NCBI RefSeq assembly: GCF_000376785.1
Contig: NZ_AQXX01000134.1
Coordinates: 1 to 64,000, forward strand
Direction of reading: 5' to 3'
Length of the DNA: 64,000 nucleotides
Source: Hahella ganghwensis DSM 17046
Lineage (GTDB): Bacteria > Pseudomonadota > Gammaproteobacteria > Pseudomonadales > Oleiphilaceae
Both the position numbers and the translations under genes were made by a program. The notes below the pieces were generated by a model. The model did not search any database. It was not told the DNA's origin and was given only the letters and a program-made list of their open reading frames with translations. Position 1 is the first letter of the stretch, and each line of letters starts with the position of its first letter. Below are positions 9,009-17,770 of this stretch, one piece after another.

Positions 9009-9860
9009 ATGTAGATGGTTGGCTGCGTAAAGGGTATTTTCCATAAGAGTGGCGACCGTCATCGGTCCTACGCCGCCAGGTACTGGGGTGATCCAGCCGG
9101 CCCGTTTTTCTGCTTCTTCGAACTCTACATCCCCAACCAGATGCCCGTCTGGTAGCCGGTTAATTCCCACGTCAATAACTACGGCTCCAGGTTTGATCCA
9201 TTCCCCTTTTACCAGGCCGGGTTTTCCGGCGGCAACTACGACTATATCCGCTTGGCTCACTTTCTCAGGAAGGTTTAGAGTGAACCTGTGCGTGATTGTT
9301 ACTGTGCAACCGGCCAAAAGCAGCTCCATGGCCATCGGTCTGCCAACGATGTTGGAGGCGCCTACAACAACGGCTTCCTTTCCTCGCAGCTCGATACTGG
9401 TGGTGTTGAGGAGAGTCATGATCCCCTTCGGGGTGCAGGGTCTGAGAAGTGGCATGCGCTGTACAAGCCGGCCAATATTGTAGGGGTGAAAACCGTCGAC
9501 ATCTTTGTCTGGGAGAATTTCTTCCAGAATGGACTCTGCATCTATATGGCTGGGAAGTGGAAGTTGTACCAGAATGCCGTCGACTGCTTCGTCCTGGTTG
9601 AGCTCTTCTATTAATGCCAGAAGTTCGTTCTGGCTGGTGCTGCTGCTCAAGTGGTGTTTGACTGAATGGAAGCCCACTTCTTCGCAGGCTTTCGTCTTGT
9701 TTTTCACATAGACTTCAGAAGCGGGATCTGTTCCCACCAGGATGACAGCCAGGCCTGGTGGCCGAAGTCCTTGTTGTATTCTCTTCTGGACGCCGAGAGA
9801 GACATGTTTGCGGACATCTGCTGCGACTTGCTTGCCGTCAATGATCTTAGCCGTTGTCAT
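9000..9860 (-). CDS. folD: Bifunctional methylene-THF dehydrogenase / methenyl-THF cyclohydrolase
   Basis: FolD interconverts 5,10-methylene-THF and 10-formyl-THF with NADP in one-carbon metabolism. The 286-residue product is the usual length (E. coli 288). Visible signatures are [13 protein letters not shown] (catalytic Lys in the K-x-K region), [10 protein letters not shown], the [11 protein letters not shown] block, the nucleotide-binding [14 protein letters not shown] and the C-terminal [15 protein letters not shown]. It is transcribed alone toward cysS. A dyad CCGGAAA-N11-TTTCCGG (9910-9934), about 50 bp upstream of the start, overlaps a TATATT-like -10 on the minus strand. Confidence 0.97.
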   Translation of the reverse strand: MTTAKIIDGKQVAADVRKHVSLGVQKRIQQGLRPPGLAVILVGTDPASEVYVKNKTKACEEVGFHSVKHHLSSSTSQNELLALIEELNQDEAVDGILVQLPLPSHIDAESILEEILPDKDVDGFHPYNIGRLVQRMPLLRPCTPKGIMTLLNTTSIELRGKEAVVVGASNIVGRPMAMELLLAGCTVTITHRFTLNLPEKVSQADIVVVAAGKPGLVKGEWIKPGAVVIDVGINRLPDGHLVGDVEFEEAEKRAGWITPVPGGVGPMTVATLMENTLYAANHLHKK

Positions 9861-10225
9861 AATAGTAGAAGCCTGTATATGGACGGGTGAGGGCGTTAAG
9901 TTTCTGCTACCGGAAATATAGTGGCATTTTCCGGATGCTTCCCCTTTTTGTCTTCGAATAGTGACCTGACCGGCCTGTTTGGTGACCAGATCTTGCCTGC
10001 AGTCAGGATATATGTCGAAGGCTGGGGGCTTTGTCAGTAGTTACTGATGAAGCGAGGGCGCATATTTTACTTAATTTGCGATAAGTCTCAATGTATACAC
10101 TATAAACAGTGTGAGGCGGCCGTTATTATCCAAATGAATTATTTCAGGAAATGTGGTTGACGCCTCCAAAAACCGCGGGTATTATTCGCGCCAGCTTTCG
10201 CTAGAGACTCCTGGTCTCGATAAGG
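9861..10225. other. Divergent regulatory region folD / tRNA operon
   Basis: No gene is visible. The left part holds the folD promoter region with the CCGGAAA dyad (9910-9934). A second weak promoter-like pair (TTGCGA 10076-10081, TATAAA 10101-10106, 19-bp spacing) and the strong tRNA promoter at 10157-10185 lie to the right. Confidence 0.5.
10157..10185 (+). promoter_or_regulatory. Sigma-70 promoter of the tRNA operon
   Basis: TTGACG (10157-10162), a 17-bp spacer and TATTAT (10180-10185) are followed by the GC-rich discriminator CGCGCC. Such discriminators are typical of stringently controlled stable-RNA promoters. Transcription would start about 35 bp before tRNA-Pro. Confidence 0.8.
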
Positions 10226-10302
10226 CGGGGTATAGCGCAGTCTGGTAGCGCGCCTGCTTTGGGAGCAGGATGTCGGGAGTTCGAATCTCTCTACCCCGAC
10301 CA
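10226..10302 (+). tRNA. tRNA-Pro (anticodon TGG)
   Basis: 77 nt including an encoded CCA. The acceptor arms CGGGGTA and TACCCCG pair fully; the anticodon loop TTTGGGA reads TGG; the T arm contains GTTCGAATC. First gene of a Pro-Arg-His-Leu operon resembling the E. coli argX-hisR-leuT-proM set in content. Confidence 0.97.
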
Positions 10303-10358
10303 CTTTTTGATCTTGTAAAAGGTTGGGAGTGGTGGTCGATGTCGCAGCAGTCTGAAGA

Positions 10359-10435
10359 GCGCTCGTAGCTCAACCGGATAGAGCATCGGCCTTCTAAGCC
10401 GAGGGTTGCAGGTTCGAGTCCTGCCGGGCGCGCCA
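10359..10435 (+). tRNA. tRNA-Arg (anticodon TCT)
   Basis: 77 nt with CCA. Acceptor arms GCGCTCG and CGGGCGC pair (one T-G). The anticodon arm TCGGC-CTTCTAA-GCCGA gives TCT, decoding AGA/AGG. Confidence 0.97.
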
Positions 10436-10577
10436 TTCGATGTGTGAGTGGCTGGTGGAAGTTTGCGGTTGATATAAGGTTTGTTAGGTCTAGCATTGCT
10501 TTGTTGTGATGCAGGTTTTAGGGTGAGGCCCTAAGATGAAAAGGCTATAATGGGCTTGAGTCATTGCATAGTATAGT

Positions 10578-10654
10578 GGTGGGCGTAGCTCAGTTGGTAG
10601 AGCTCAGGATTGTGATTCCTGCGGTCGAGGGTTCGATCCCCTTCGTCCACCCCA
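10578..10654 (+). tRNA. tRNA-His (anticodon GTG)
   Basis: 77 nt counted with the extra 5' G (-1 position, base 10578) that pairs with C73, the identity mark of tRNA-His. Acceptor GTGGGCG pairs with CGTCCAC; the anticodon loop TTGTGAT reads GTG; CCA is encoded. Confidence 0.97.
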
Positions 10655-10730
10655 TTTTCAACTTGTGGTCTTAATGAGTTGAAAATAAAAGCAAATATCT
10701 GAAAGAGGATATTGCGGTCTTTTTTAAAGT

Positions 10731-10815
<85 letters not shown>

Positions 10816-10855
10816 TCTTTATCATCGATTAAAATCCCTTTTTTGTTCCTATCTC

Positions 10856-10884
10856 TTGCGCATGAGGCCAACGCTACGTAATAT
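10856..10884 (+). promoter_or_regulatory. Sigma-70 promoter of tig
   Basis: TTGCGC (10856-10861), 17-bp spacer, TAATAT (10879-10884). It lies between tRNA-Leu and tig, giving a leader of about 40 nt. Confidence 0.65.
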
Positions 10885-10931
10885 TTGCGTCCTCTTTTTT
10901 TTAAGTCGCGTTTCAGAACCGAGGATAATTC

Positions 10932-12266
10932 ATGCAAGTTTCTGTTGAAACCACTTCCCCAATTGAACGTCGAATGACTATCGGCGTGCCGGCTTCAAAA
11001 GTTGATTCTGAAGTTGAAAAGCGTTTGCAGAAAACCGCTCAGACTGTGCGTATGAACGGATTCCGCCCAGGTAAGGTTCCTATGAGTGTTGTTCGTCGTC
11101 GTTATGGCGAAGGGGTGCGTCAGGAAGTGATCGGTGAGGTGATGCGCGATGCATACATCGATGCACTGCAGCAGGAAAAACTAAATCCTGCAGGCTACCC
11201 GAAATTTGAGCCTCAGCAGATGGATTCCGGACAGGATCTTGAGTTTACGGCCATATTTGAGATTTATCCTGAGATCCAGGTCGGGGATCTTGGTTCGCTG
11301 ACTCTTTCCAAAGAAGAAACTGAAGTTGTTGATGCAGATATCGATAATATGATCGAAATGCTTCGTAAACAGTCTCAGGGTTGGGAAGAGAAGGACGCTG
11401 CTGCTGAGGATGGTGATCGCCTCACGGTGGATTATAAAGGTACCTTGGACGGTGAGGCTTTCGAAGGCGGGAGCGCTGAAGATGCCACCATCCAGATTGG
11501 TTCGAATAGGATGATTCCAGGGTTTGAGGAAGGTCTGGTTGGGGTGAAAGCGGGTGAGGAGAAAACTCTTCAACTGACTTTCCCAGAGGACTATCACGCT
11601 GAAAACCTGAAAGGAAAAGCGACAGAGTTCGCTGTTACCGTCAAAAAAGTTGAAGAGCCTAAGCTTCCTGAAGTTGATGAAGAGTTCTTTGCTCAATATG
11701 GCGTTCAGGAAGGTGGTATGGATGCTTTCCGTGCCGAGCTCAAAAAGAATATGGAGCGTGAAGCTAATTTTGCTGTGGCCAACAAGGTTAAGCAGCAAAT
11801 CGTTGATCAATTGATTGGGCTTCACGAAATCGAAATTCCAGCAGCTTTGACTCAGCAAGAAGTTCAGAAAATGAAGCAGGACGCCTTACAGCGTTTTGGT
11901 GGAGGTCAAATGGACCCTTCCCAACTGCCGGATGAGCTTTTCAAGGACCAGGCTGAAAAACGCGTAAAAACCGGTCTTATCTTTGCTCAGATTGTGAAAG
12001 AGCAGGAGCTGAAAGCCTCTGATGAGCAAATTGAAGAAAAGATTCGTGAGCTGGCGGCCAGCTACCAGGAGCCAGATCAGGTTGTAAACTGGTACATGAA
12101 CAATGCTGAGCAGAAGGCGCAGATTGAATCTGTTGTACTGGAAGATGTTGTTGTTGACTTCGTTCTGGATAAAGCCAAAGTGGAAGTTAAATCCGTATCT
12201 TATGATGACGCGGTAAAACCGGCTGCAGCCTCAGCGGCTGAAGAGAAAGAGTCAGGCGACGAATAA
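10932..12266 (+). CDS. tig: Trigger factor, ribosome-bound chaperone/prolyl isomerase
   Basis: Trigger factor binds the ribosome exit tunnel and protects nascent chains. The 444-residue protein has three recognisable parts: the N-terminal ribosome-binding domain with the signature region FRPGKVPMSVVRRRYG near residue 45, the FKBP-type isomerase domain (about 150-245, GDRLTVDYKGTLDGEAFEGG and the VKAGEEKTL block), and the helical C-terminal substrate domain ending in an acidic tail. E. coli TF has 432 residues. The start has GAGGA six bases upstream. An intrinsic terminator follows, then clpP, in the widely conserved tig-clpP-clpX-lon order. Confidence 0.98.
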   Translation: MQVSVETTSPIERRMTIGVPASKVDSEVEKRLQKTAQTVRMNGFRPGKVPMSVVRRRYGEGVRQEVIGEVMRDAYIDALQQEKLNPAGYPKFEPQQMDSGQDLEFTAIFEIYPEIQVGDLGSLTLSKEETEVVDADIDNMIEMLRKQSQGWEEKDAAAEDGDRLTVDYKGTLDGEAFEGGSAEDATIQIGSNRMIPGFEEGLVGVKAGEEKTLQLTFPEDYHAENLKGKATEFAVTVKKVEEPKLPEVDEEFFAQYGVQEGGMDAFRAELKKNMEREANFAVANKVKQQIVDQLIGLHEIEIPAALTQQEVQKMKQDALQRFGGGQMDPSQLPDELFKDQAEKRVKTGLIFAQIVKEQELKASDEQIEEKIRELAASYQEPDQVVNWYMNNAEQKAQIESVVLEDVVVDFVLDKAKVEVKSVSYDDAVKPAAASAAEEKESGDE

Positions 12267-12320
12267 GAAAATATTCGCAGGTTTAGGCTGAGAAGGGCTT
12301 AAAACTACGCTAGACTGATA

Positions 12321-12350
12321 AACAGCCGGTATTCCCGGCTGTTTCTTTTT
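12321..12350 (+). terminator. Terminator of tig
   Basis: AACAGCCGG (12321-12329) pairs with CCGGCTGTT (12335-12343) over a 5-nt loop, followed by TCTTTTT. Located between tig and clpP, it probably reduces read-through. Confidence 0.88.
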
Positions 12351-12366
12351 ATACCGTTGATGGAGA

Positions 12367-13020
12367 ATGTTTGAGACTATGGTCCGTGATGCCAGCACTG
12401 AAATGAAGAAGAATTTGGAAGTGGCGAATGCTCTGATTCCTATGGTTGTTGAGCAAACTGCCCGAGGTGAGCGTTCTTACGATATTTATTCCCGTCTGCT
12501 AAAAGAGCGGATCATTTTCCTGGTTGGTCCTGTTGAGGATCATATGGCCAATCTGGTGGTTGCGCAGATGCTGTTCCTGGAGTCGGAGAATCCAGACAAA
12601 GATATTCATCTGTATATTAATTCTCCCGGGGGATCTGTAACCGCAGGTTTGTCGATTTACGACACTATGCAGTTTATTAAGCCGGATGTTTCTACCATGT
12701 GTATTGGGCAGGCTGCCAGTATGGGGGCGTTGCTGCTTGCCGGTGGGGCTGCCGAAAAGAGGTTCTGTCTGCCACATTCTCGGGTCATGATTCACCAGCC
12801 TCTGCTGGGCGGATTGCAGGGCCAGGCGTCAGATATTGAGATTCATGCCAAAGAAATTCTGACTTTACGTGAGCGTTTAAACACAATTTTGGCCAATCAT
12901 ACTGGTCAAACCATTGAAAAAATTGGTAAAGATACCGATAGAGATAATTTCATGGATGCCAACGCGGCAAAAGCGTATGGCTTGATTGATGACGTGTTGG
13001 ATAAACGTGTAACTGGTTAG
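12367..13020 (+). CDS. clpP: ATP-dependent Clp protease proteolytic subunit
   Basis: ClpP forms the tetradecameric serine protease chamber served by ClpX and ClpA. In the 217-residue frame the catalytic triad is Ser118 (GQAASMGA), His143 (RVMIHQP) and Asp about 192 (DTDRDNF), matching E. coli Ser111/His136/Asp185 with the same spacing. The SPGGSVTAG oxyanion-hole loop is present. The first residues probably form a propeptide as in E. coli. GGAG lies only one base before the first ATG; the ATG at 12379 is a plausible alternative start. clpX follows 73 bp downstream. Confidence 0.97.
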   Translation: MFETMVRDASTEMKKNLEVANALIPMVVEQTARGERSYDIYSRLLKERIIFLVGPVEDHMANLVVAQMLFLESENPDKDIHLYINSPGGSVTAGLSIYDTMQFIKPDVSTMCIGQAASMGALLLAGGAAEKRFCLPHSRVMIHQPLLGGLQGQASDIEIHAKEILTLRERLNTILANHTGQTIEKIGKDTDRDNFMDANAAKAYGLIDDVLDKRVTG

Positions 13021-13093
13021 GTTTTGAGAGTTGTGGTATAGATAAGCCGAGTGGTTTTTCAGACCTGACGAAACGAATTTTAGGGGTAATTTA

Positions 13094-14377
13094 ATGGCTG
13101 ATGATAGAAACGGAAAAGGAGAAGACGGCGGTAAGCTGTTGTACTGCTCCTTTTGCGGAAAAAGCCAACACGAAGTTCGCAAACTGATTGCAGGGCCGTC
13201 CGTATTTATATGTGATGAGTGTGTGGACTTGTGTAATGACATCATTCGCGAGGAAATTCAGGAAGCGACAACGACTGACAGCAGTGATCGTCTGCCTACG
13301 CCACACGAAATCAAGGAAACGCTTGATGAATATGTCATCGGGCAGTCTCGTGCCAAACTGGCTCTGGCTGTTGCCGTGTACAATCATTACAAGCGTCTGC
13401 GCTATGAAGACAAGAAGGGAGATGTTGAGCTTGGTAAAAGCAACATTCTTCTGATCGGTCCTACCGGTAGTGGTAAGACCTTGTTGGCAGAAACGCTGGC
13501 CAGGTTGCTGGATGTGCCATTTACCATTGCGGATGCCACAACTCTGACAGAAGCCGGCTATGTCGGTGAAGATGTCGAGAATATTATTCAGAAACTGTTG
13601 CAGAAGTGTGACTATGATGTCGAGAAAGCTCAGCGCGGTATTGTCTATATCGATGAGATCGACAAAATTTCACGCAAGTCTGACAATCCCTCTATTACCC
13701 GTGATGTGTCTGGTGAAGGGGTTCAGCAGGCCTTGCTGAAATTGATTGAGGGTACTGTTGCATCGGTTCCTCCACAGGGCGGCAGAAAGCATCCGCAGCA
13801 GGAGTTCCTGCAAGTGGATACCAGCAATATTCTGTTTATTTGTGGTGGCGCATTTGCAGGGCTTGAGAAGATTATTCGAGACAGGTCTGAGAAGGGTAGT
13901 ATCGGGTTCTCCGCTGTAGTTAAGAGCCAGATCAGCTCGAAGTCCGTTGGGGAGACTCTGAAGGACGTTGAAACCGAAGATTTAATCAAGTTCGGCTTGA
14001 TACCTGAGTTTGTCGGGCGTCTGCCTGTGATTGCGACTCTGGATGAGTTGGATGAAGAGGCTTTGATTCAGATCCTGACTCAGCCGAAAAACGCTCTTAC
14101 CAAGCAGTATGAGAAGCTGTTTGATATGGAGGGAGTTGAGGTCGACTTCCGTGAAGATGCCTTGCTGGCAATCGCCAAGAGGGCTATGGAGCGCAAAACA
14201 GGTGCGCGTGGTTTGCGGTCGATTCTTGAATCTGTGTTGCTGAGTACCATGTATGACATTCCTTCAGAAAATGATGTCTGTAAGGTAGTTATTGATGGTG
14301 GTGTGATTTCGGGTGAATCAGATCCAATTAAGATTTACAAAAACAATGATCAGGCGAAGGCGGCGGCTGAAGACTGA
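13094..14377 (+). CDS. clpX: Clp protease ATP-binding subunit / unfoldase ClpX
   Basis: AAA+ unfoldase that recognises and feeds substrates to ClpP. The 427-residue product has the N-terminal C4 zinc domain (Cys18, Cys21, Cys40, Cys43), Walker A GPTGSGKT, Walker B IVYIDEID, the GYVGEDVE pore-loop region and the arginine-finger/sensor region [13 protein letters not shown]. coli ClpX has 424 residues. It lies 73 bp after clpP, likely cotranscribed, and ends at a strong terminator before lon. Confidence 0.98.
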   Translation: MADDRNGKGEDGGKLLYCSFCGKSQHEVRKLIAGPSVFICDECVDLCNDIIREEIQEATTTDSSDRLPTPHEIKETLDEYVIGQSRAKLALAVAVYNHYKRLRYEDKKGDVELGKSNILLIGPTGSGKTLLAETLARLLDVPFTIADATTLTEAGYVGEDVENIIQKLLQKCDYDVEKAQRGIVYIDEIDKISRKSDNPSITRDVSGEGVQQALLKLIEGTVASVPPQGGRKHPQQEFLQVDTSNILFICGGAFAGLEKIIRDRSEKGSIGFSAVVKSQISSKSVGETLKDVETEDLIKFGLIPEFVGRLPVIATLDELDEEALIQILTQPKNALTKQYEKLFDMEGVEVDFREDALLAIAKRAMERKTGARGLRSILESVLLSTMYDIPSENDVCKVVIDGGVISGESDPIKIYKNNDQAKAAAED

Positions 14378-14412
14378 TCAATGTGAGTGATATCTGAACA
14401 GCTTTTGTTGAG

Positions 14413-14438
14413 AAGGGGCGTATGCCCCTTTATTTTTT
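14413..14438 (+). terminator. Terminator of clpPX
   Basis: AAGGGGC (14413-14419) pairs with GCCCCTT (14424-14430) across GTAT, followed by TATTTTTTT. Confidence 0.92.
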
Positions 14439-14469
14439 TGGGTTGGCGCCTCTTTATTTAATTTTTTTA

Positions 14470-14498
14470 ATTGTAATTTGTGGCCATTGTCCCCATGT
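14470..14498 (+). promoter_or_regulatory. Heat-shock (sigma-32/RpoH-type) promoter of lon
   Basis: ATTGTAA (14470-14476) matches five of seven bases of CTTGAAA. After a 14-bp spacer comes CCCCATGT (14491-14498), a full match to the sigma-32 -10 consensus CCCCATNT. The spacing is in the consensus range, and lon is a known member of the RpoH regulon. The leader to the lon ATG is about 60 nt. Confidence 0.78.
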
Positions 14499-14566
14499 TG
14501 CTGTTTAGTAGAATGTATATGTATTAGACGTTACTTTTGTTTCGTCGATTCAGTCTGAGGTGTTTT

Positions 14567-16999
14567 ATGTCAGAACCTTCTGTGGTTTCAGAAATTCCCC
14601 TGCTGCCGCTACGGGATGTGGTGGTGTTCCCGCATATGGTCATCCCGTTGTTCGTAGGGCGGGCAAAATCAATAGAGGCATTGGAGCAGGCGACTGGGTC
14701 GAGCAAAGAGATTCTTCTGGTGGCGCAGAAAGATCCCGCTGATGAAGATCCAGAGCAGGATGCAATGTACACCGTGGGTACTGTTTCCACGATCCTGCAA
14801 ATGCTCAAATTGCCTGATGGCACGGTTAAAGTGCTGGTCGAGGGTAATTACAGAGCCAAGATCGAGCATATAGAAACTTCAGGCTACCATCGGGCCCGTA
14901 TTACGCCCATTCGGGAGGATGATCAGGTCGCAGGTGGGTCTGACGCTTTGGCGCGATCTCTGCTTTCTCAGTTCGAACAGTATGTCAAGCTGAGTAAGAA
15001 GATTCCCAGCGAGCTTTCCGAATCATTGGGAAATATCACAGAAGCAGGCCGTTTGGCCGATACCATTTCAGCCCATCTAGAGCTTAAGCTTGAAACTAAG
15101 CAGGAGTTGCTGGAGGTTCTGGATGTCAAAGAGCGCGTAGAAGCGCTTATGCAACGACTGGAAAACGAGATAGATATTCTTCAGGTAGAGCAGCGGATTC
15201 GCGGCCGCGTGAAGAAGCAGATGGAAAAAAGTCAGCGTGAGTACTATCTGAATGAGCAGATGAAAGCTATTCAGAAGGAAATGGGAGACCTTGGAGAAGG
15301 CGCTAACGAAGTTGAAATGCTTGAGCGCAAGATCAAGGAAGCGGGCATGCCGGAAGAGGCTCGGAAAAAAGCTGAGTCTGAATTGTCCAAGCTGAAGATG
15401 ATGTCGCCAATGTCAGCTGAGGCGACGGTTGTGCGTAGCTACATCGACTGGATGGTCAGCATTCCCTGGAAAAAGCGCAGTCGTGTGAAGCACGATCTAC
15501 AGGCAGCCAGGAAGATCCTGAATGAGGACCACTATGGGCTTGAGGAGGTCAAAGAGCGCATTCTTGAGCACTTGGCGGTACAAAGCCGAGTGAAGAAGAT
15601 GAAAGGGCCTGTGCTTTGTCTGGTGGGGCCTCCTGGTGTCGGTAAGACCTCTCTGGGGCAGTCAATAGCCAAAGCCACTAACCGCAAGTATGTCCGTATG
15701 GCGCTTGGCGGGGTGAGGGATGAAGCAGAGATTCGTGGTCACAGAAGAACCTACATCGGCTCATTGCCTGGTAAGTTGATTCAGAAGCTGGCAAAAGTTG
15801 AGGTTAAGAACCCGCTGTTTCTCTTTGACGAAATAGATAAGATGGGAATGGACCATCGTGGTGATCCTGCTTCAGCATTATTGGAAGTACTTGATCCAGA
15901 ACAAAATCACACCTTCAATGATCATTATCTTGAAGTGGATTATGACCTTTCTGAAATCATGTTTGTTTGTACCTCGAACACCATGAATATTCCGCCTGCA
16001 CTTATGGACAGGATGGAAATCATTCGTATCCCCGGATACACGGAAGATGAGAAGGTCAATATAGCAGCCAAGTATCTGATTCCAAAGCAGATGAAGAATA
16101 ATGGGCTGCGCAAGAATGAGATGTCTCTTGAAGAGGATGCGGTCAGAACTATTATCCGTTACTACACCAAGGAAGCAGGTGTTCGTGGTCTCGAGAGAGA
16201 GATTGCGAAGGTGTGCCGGAAGGTGGTAAAAGAGAGCATTCTGGAAAAAGATTCCTCAAAAGCCACAATAGAGGTTGAAAGTTCCACGCTGGAGAACTAC
16301 CTTGGTGTACGCAAGTTCAGTTACGGTAAGGCTTCCGAGCAGGATCGGGTTGGTCAGGTTACCGGACTTGCCTGGACGCAGGTTGGTGGTGAACTACTGA
16401 CAATTGAATGTACATCGGTTCCTGGTAAAGGTAAGGTCGTTAAGACCGGTTCTCTGGGTGATGTCATGCAGGAGTCAATCCAGGCGGCCCTGACAGTGGT
16501 TCGGGGTAGAGCTGATAATCTGGGGATTAACCCGGATTTTCACGAGAAGAATGATATTCACGTACACGTTCCCGAAGGCGCGACGCCGAAAGACGGGCCT
16601 AGTGCAGGGATTGGTATGTGTACGGCACTGGTTTCCAGTCTGACGAATGTACCTGTTCGTGCCGATGTGGCTATGACGGGGGAAATTACATTACGTGGAG
16701 AGGTGTTGGCTATTGGCGGTTTGAAAGAGAAACTGCTGGCAGCCCACAGAGGAGGGATCAAGCGAGTTATTATCCCTCAGGAGAATGTCAGGGACTTAAA
16801 GGAAATTCCTGATAACATTAAAAACGATCTTGAAATCTTGCCTGTCACATGGATAGACGAGGTTTGGAGAAATGCACTCGCCGGTGAGGTAGGATTACAG
16901 GCTGGAAGTGCAAAAGAAAGTTTGCCCACAAAGGGGAAACGTTCGGTGAAGAAAGGTGGTGAGTCTTCGGACAACTCAGATCGTATAAATACCCACTAG
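14567..16999 (+). CDS. lon: ATP-dependent protease Lon
   Basis: Lon is a cytoplasmic AAA+ serine protease degrading damaged and regulatory proteins. The 810-residue protein (start at 14567, GAGG six bases upstream; the longest frame starts at an upstream TTG) has the N-terminal LON substrate domain (LPLLPLRDVVVFPHMV-like opening), a coiled-coil linker, Walker A GPPGVGKTS, Walker B LFLFDEIDKM and the C-terminal protease domain. The catalytic Ser is Ser679 in PKDGPSAG, with the dyad Lys in GGLKEKLLAAHRGG. E. coli Lon is 784 residues with the same Ser number. It has its own heat-shock-like promoter. Confidence 0.98.
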   Translation: MSEPSVVSEIPLLPLRDVVVFPHMVIPLFVGRAKSIEALEQATGSSKEILLVAQKDPADEDPEQDAMYTVGTVSTILQMLKLPDGTVKVLVEGNYRAKIEHIETSGYHRARITPIREDDQVAGGSDALARSLLSQFEQYVKLSKKIPSELSESLGNITEAGRLADTISAHLELKLETKQELLEVLDVKERVEALMQRLENEIDILQVEQRIRGRVKKQMEKSQREYYLNEQMKAIQKEMGDLGEGANEVEMLERKIKEAGMPEEARKKAESELSKLKMMSPMSAEATVVRSYIDWMVSIPWKKRSRVKHDLQAARKILNEDHYGLEEVKERILEHLAVQSRVKKMKGPVLCLVGPPGVGKTSLGQSIAKATNRKYVRMALGGVRDEAEIRGHRRTYIGSLPGKLIQKLAKVEVKNPLFLFDEIDKMGMDHRGDPASALLEVLDPEQNHTFNDHYLEVDYDLSEIMFVCTSNTMNIPPALMDRMEIIRIPGYTEDEKVNIAAKYLIPKQMKNNGLRKNEMSLEEDAVRTIIRYYTKEAGVRGLEREIAKVCRKVVKESILEKDSSKATIEVESSTLENYLGVRKFSYGKASEQDRVGQVTGLAWTQVGGELLTIECTSVPGKGKVVKTGSLGDVMQESIQAALTVVRGRADNLGINPDFHEKNDIHVHVPEGATPKDGPSAGIGMCTALVSSLTNVPVRADVAMTGEITLRGEVLAIGGLKEKLLAAHRGGIKRVIIPQENVRDLKEIPDNIKNDLEILPVTWIDEVWRNALAGEVGLQAGSAKESLPTKGKRSVKKGGESSDNSDRINTH

Positions 17000-17012
17000 C
17001 GTGAGATCGCGC

Positions 17013-17042
17013 TTGACACGGTTTTGTTGCTGTTGGTATAAA
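17013..17042 (+). promoter_or_regulatory. Sigma-70 promoter of hupB
   Basis: TTGACA (17013-17018) is a perfect -35; TATAAA (17037-17042) follows after 18 bp. The leader to the hupB start would be about 160 nt and contains the hairpin GGCAGC/GCTGCC (17057-17079). Confidence 0.75.
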
Positions 17043-17208
17043 TGATCGCGTTGTCAGGCAGCGCCCCGTAAGGGCTGCCGGTCATATAAGATAGAAGAAG
17101 AAAAAAGGGATGTGCTCGCACAATGGTTTTATTTTTGTGTGTAGTTACACCTGTATTCCTTCATCACCAGTCAATTAATCAATTCATAATTATCTTAAGG
17201 GGTTTAGT

Positions 17209-17481
17209 GTGAATAAATCGGAATTGATTGATGCTGTTGCTGCATCTGCAGACATCTCTAAAGCGGCTGCTGGCCGTGCACTTGATGCTGTCGTTGAATC
17301 AGTTACTGATGCATTAAAAAAAGGTGAACAGGTTACCTTGATCGGTTTTGGTACGTTTTCTGTCAAAGAGCGCGCTGCCCGTACTGGTCGTAACCCACAA
17401 ACAGGCGATACCATTAATATTGCTGCCGCCAAAGTTCCCAGCTTTAAAGCAGGTAAAGCTCTGAAAGATGCAGTTAACTAG
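17209..17481 (+). CDS. hupB: Nucleoid protein HU, beta-type subunit
   Basis: HU is a small dimeric protein that bends and compacts DNA. The 90-residue product starts at a GTG with AAGGGG six bases upstream, an unusually clear ribosome site. Family marks are the N-terminal helices ([11 protein letters not shown]), the GFGTF turn and the arm signature [14 protein letters not shown]. The lon-hupB-ppiD order supports the beta (HupB) type. tRNA-Asp follows 31 bp after the stop and may share its transcript. Confidence 0.97.
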   Translation: MNKSELIDAVAASADISKAAAGRALDAVVESVTDALKKGEQVTLIGFGTFSVKERAARTGRNPQTGDTINIAAAKVPSFKAGKALKDAVN

Positions 17482-17512
17482 TCGGTAGACCTCAAGGTCT
17501 ATCGCGCATTAG

Positions 17513-17589
17513 GGAGCGGTAGTTCAGCTGGTTAGAATACCGGCCTGTCACGCCGGGGGTCGCGGGTTCGAGTCCCGTCCGCTCCGCCA
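17513..17589 (+). tRNA. tRNA-Asp (anticodon GTC)
   Basis: 77 nt with CCA; acceptor arms GGAGCGG and CCGCTCC pair; the loop CTGTCAC reads GTC. Nearly identical to E. coli tRNA-Asp by eye. It lies between hupB and ppiD. Confidence 0.97.
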
Positions 17590-17595
17590 GGATCC

Positions 17596-17620
17596 AAGGC
17601 GCCTTTGAGCGCCTTTTTTC
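17596..17620 (+). terminator. Terminator after tRNA-Asp
   Basis: AAGGCGC (17596-17602) pairs with GCGCCTT (17609-17615), followed by T to 17619. It closes the hupB-tRNA-Asp unit. Confidence 0.9.
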
Positions 17621-17770
17621 ATATTTTGTACTTAGTGGTTTCTCAATCGATCAGTAGTGGTTGTGCAGGTGAGGTGACGTAAGTTGCCTGAATATAGTTA
17701 CCTGAAGTTATGCTCTGATCAGTTAGAAATAATAATGATTGATTTGATGTGCAGGAATTAAGAGGGGCGC

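Noticed and set aside
10182-10496. 104-codon minus-strand frame across tRNA-Pro and tRNA-Arg
   Set aside because: Its RPAGLEPATLGLEGRC-like text is the classic spurious translation of tRNA genes on the opposite strand.
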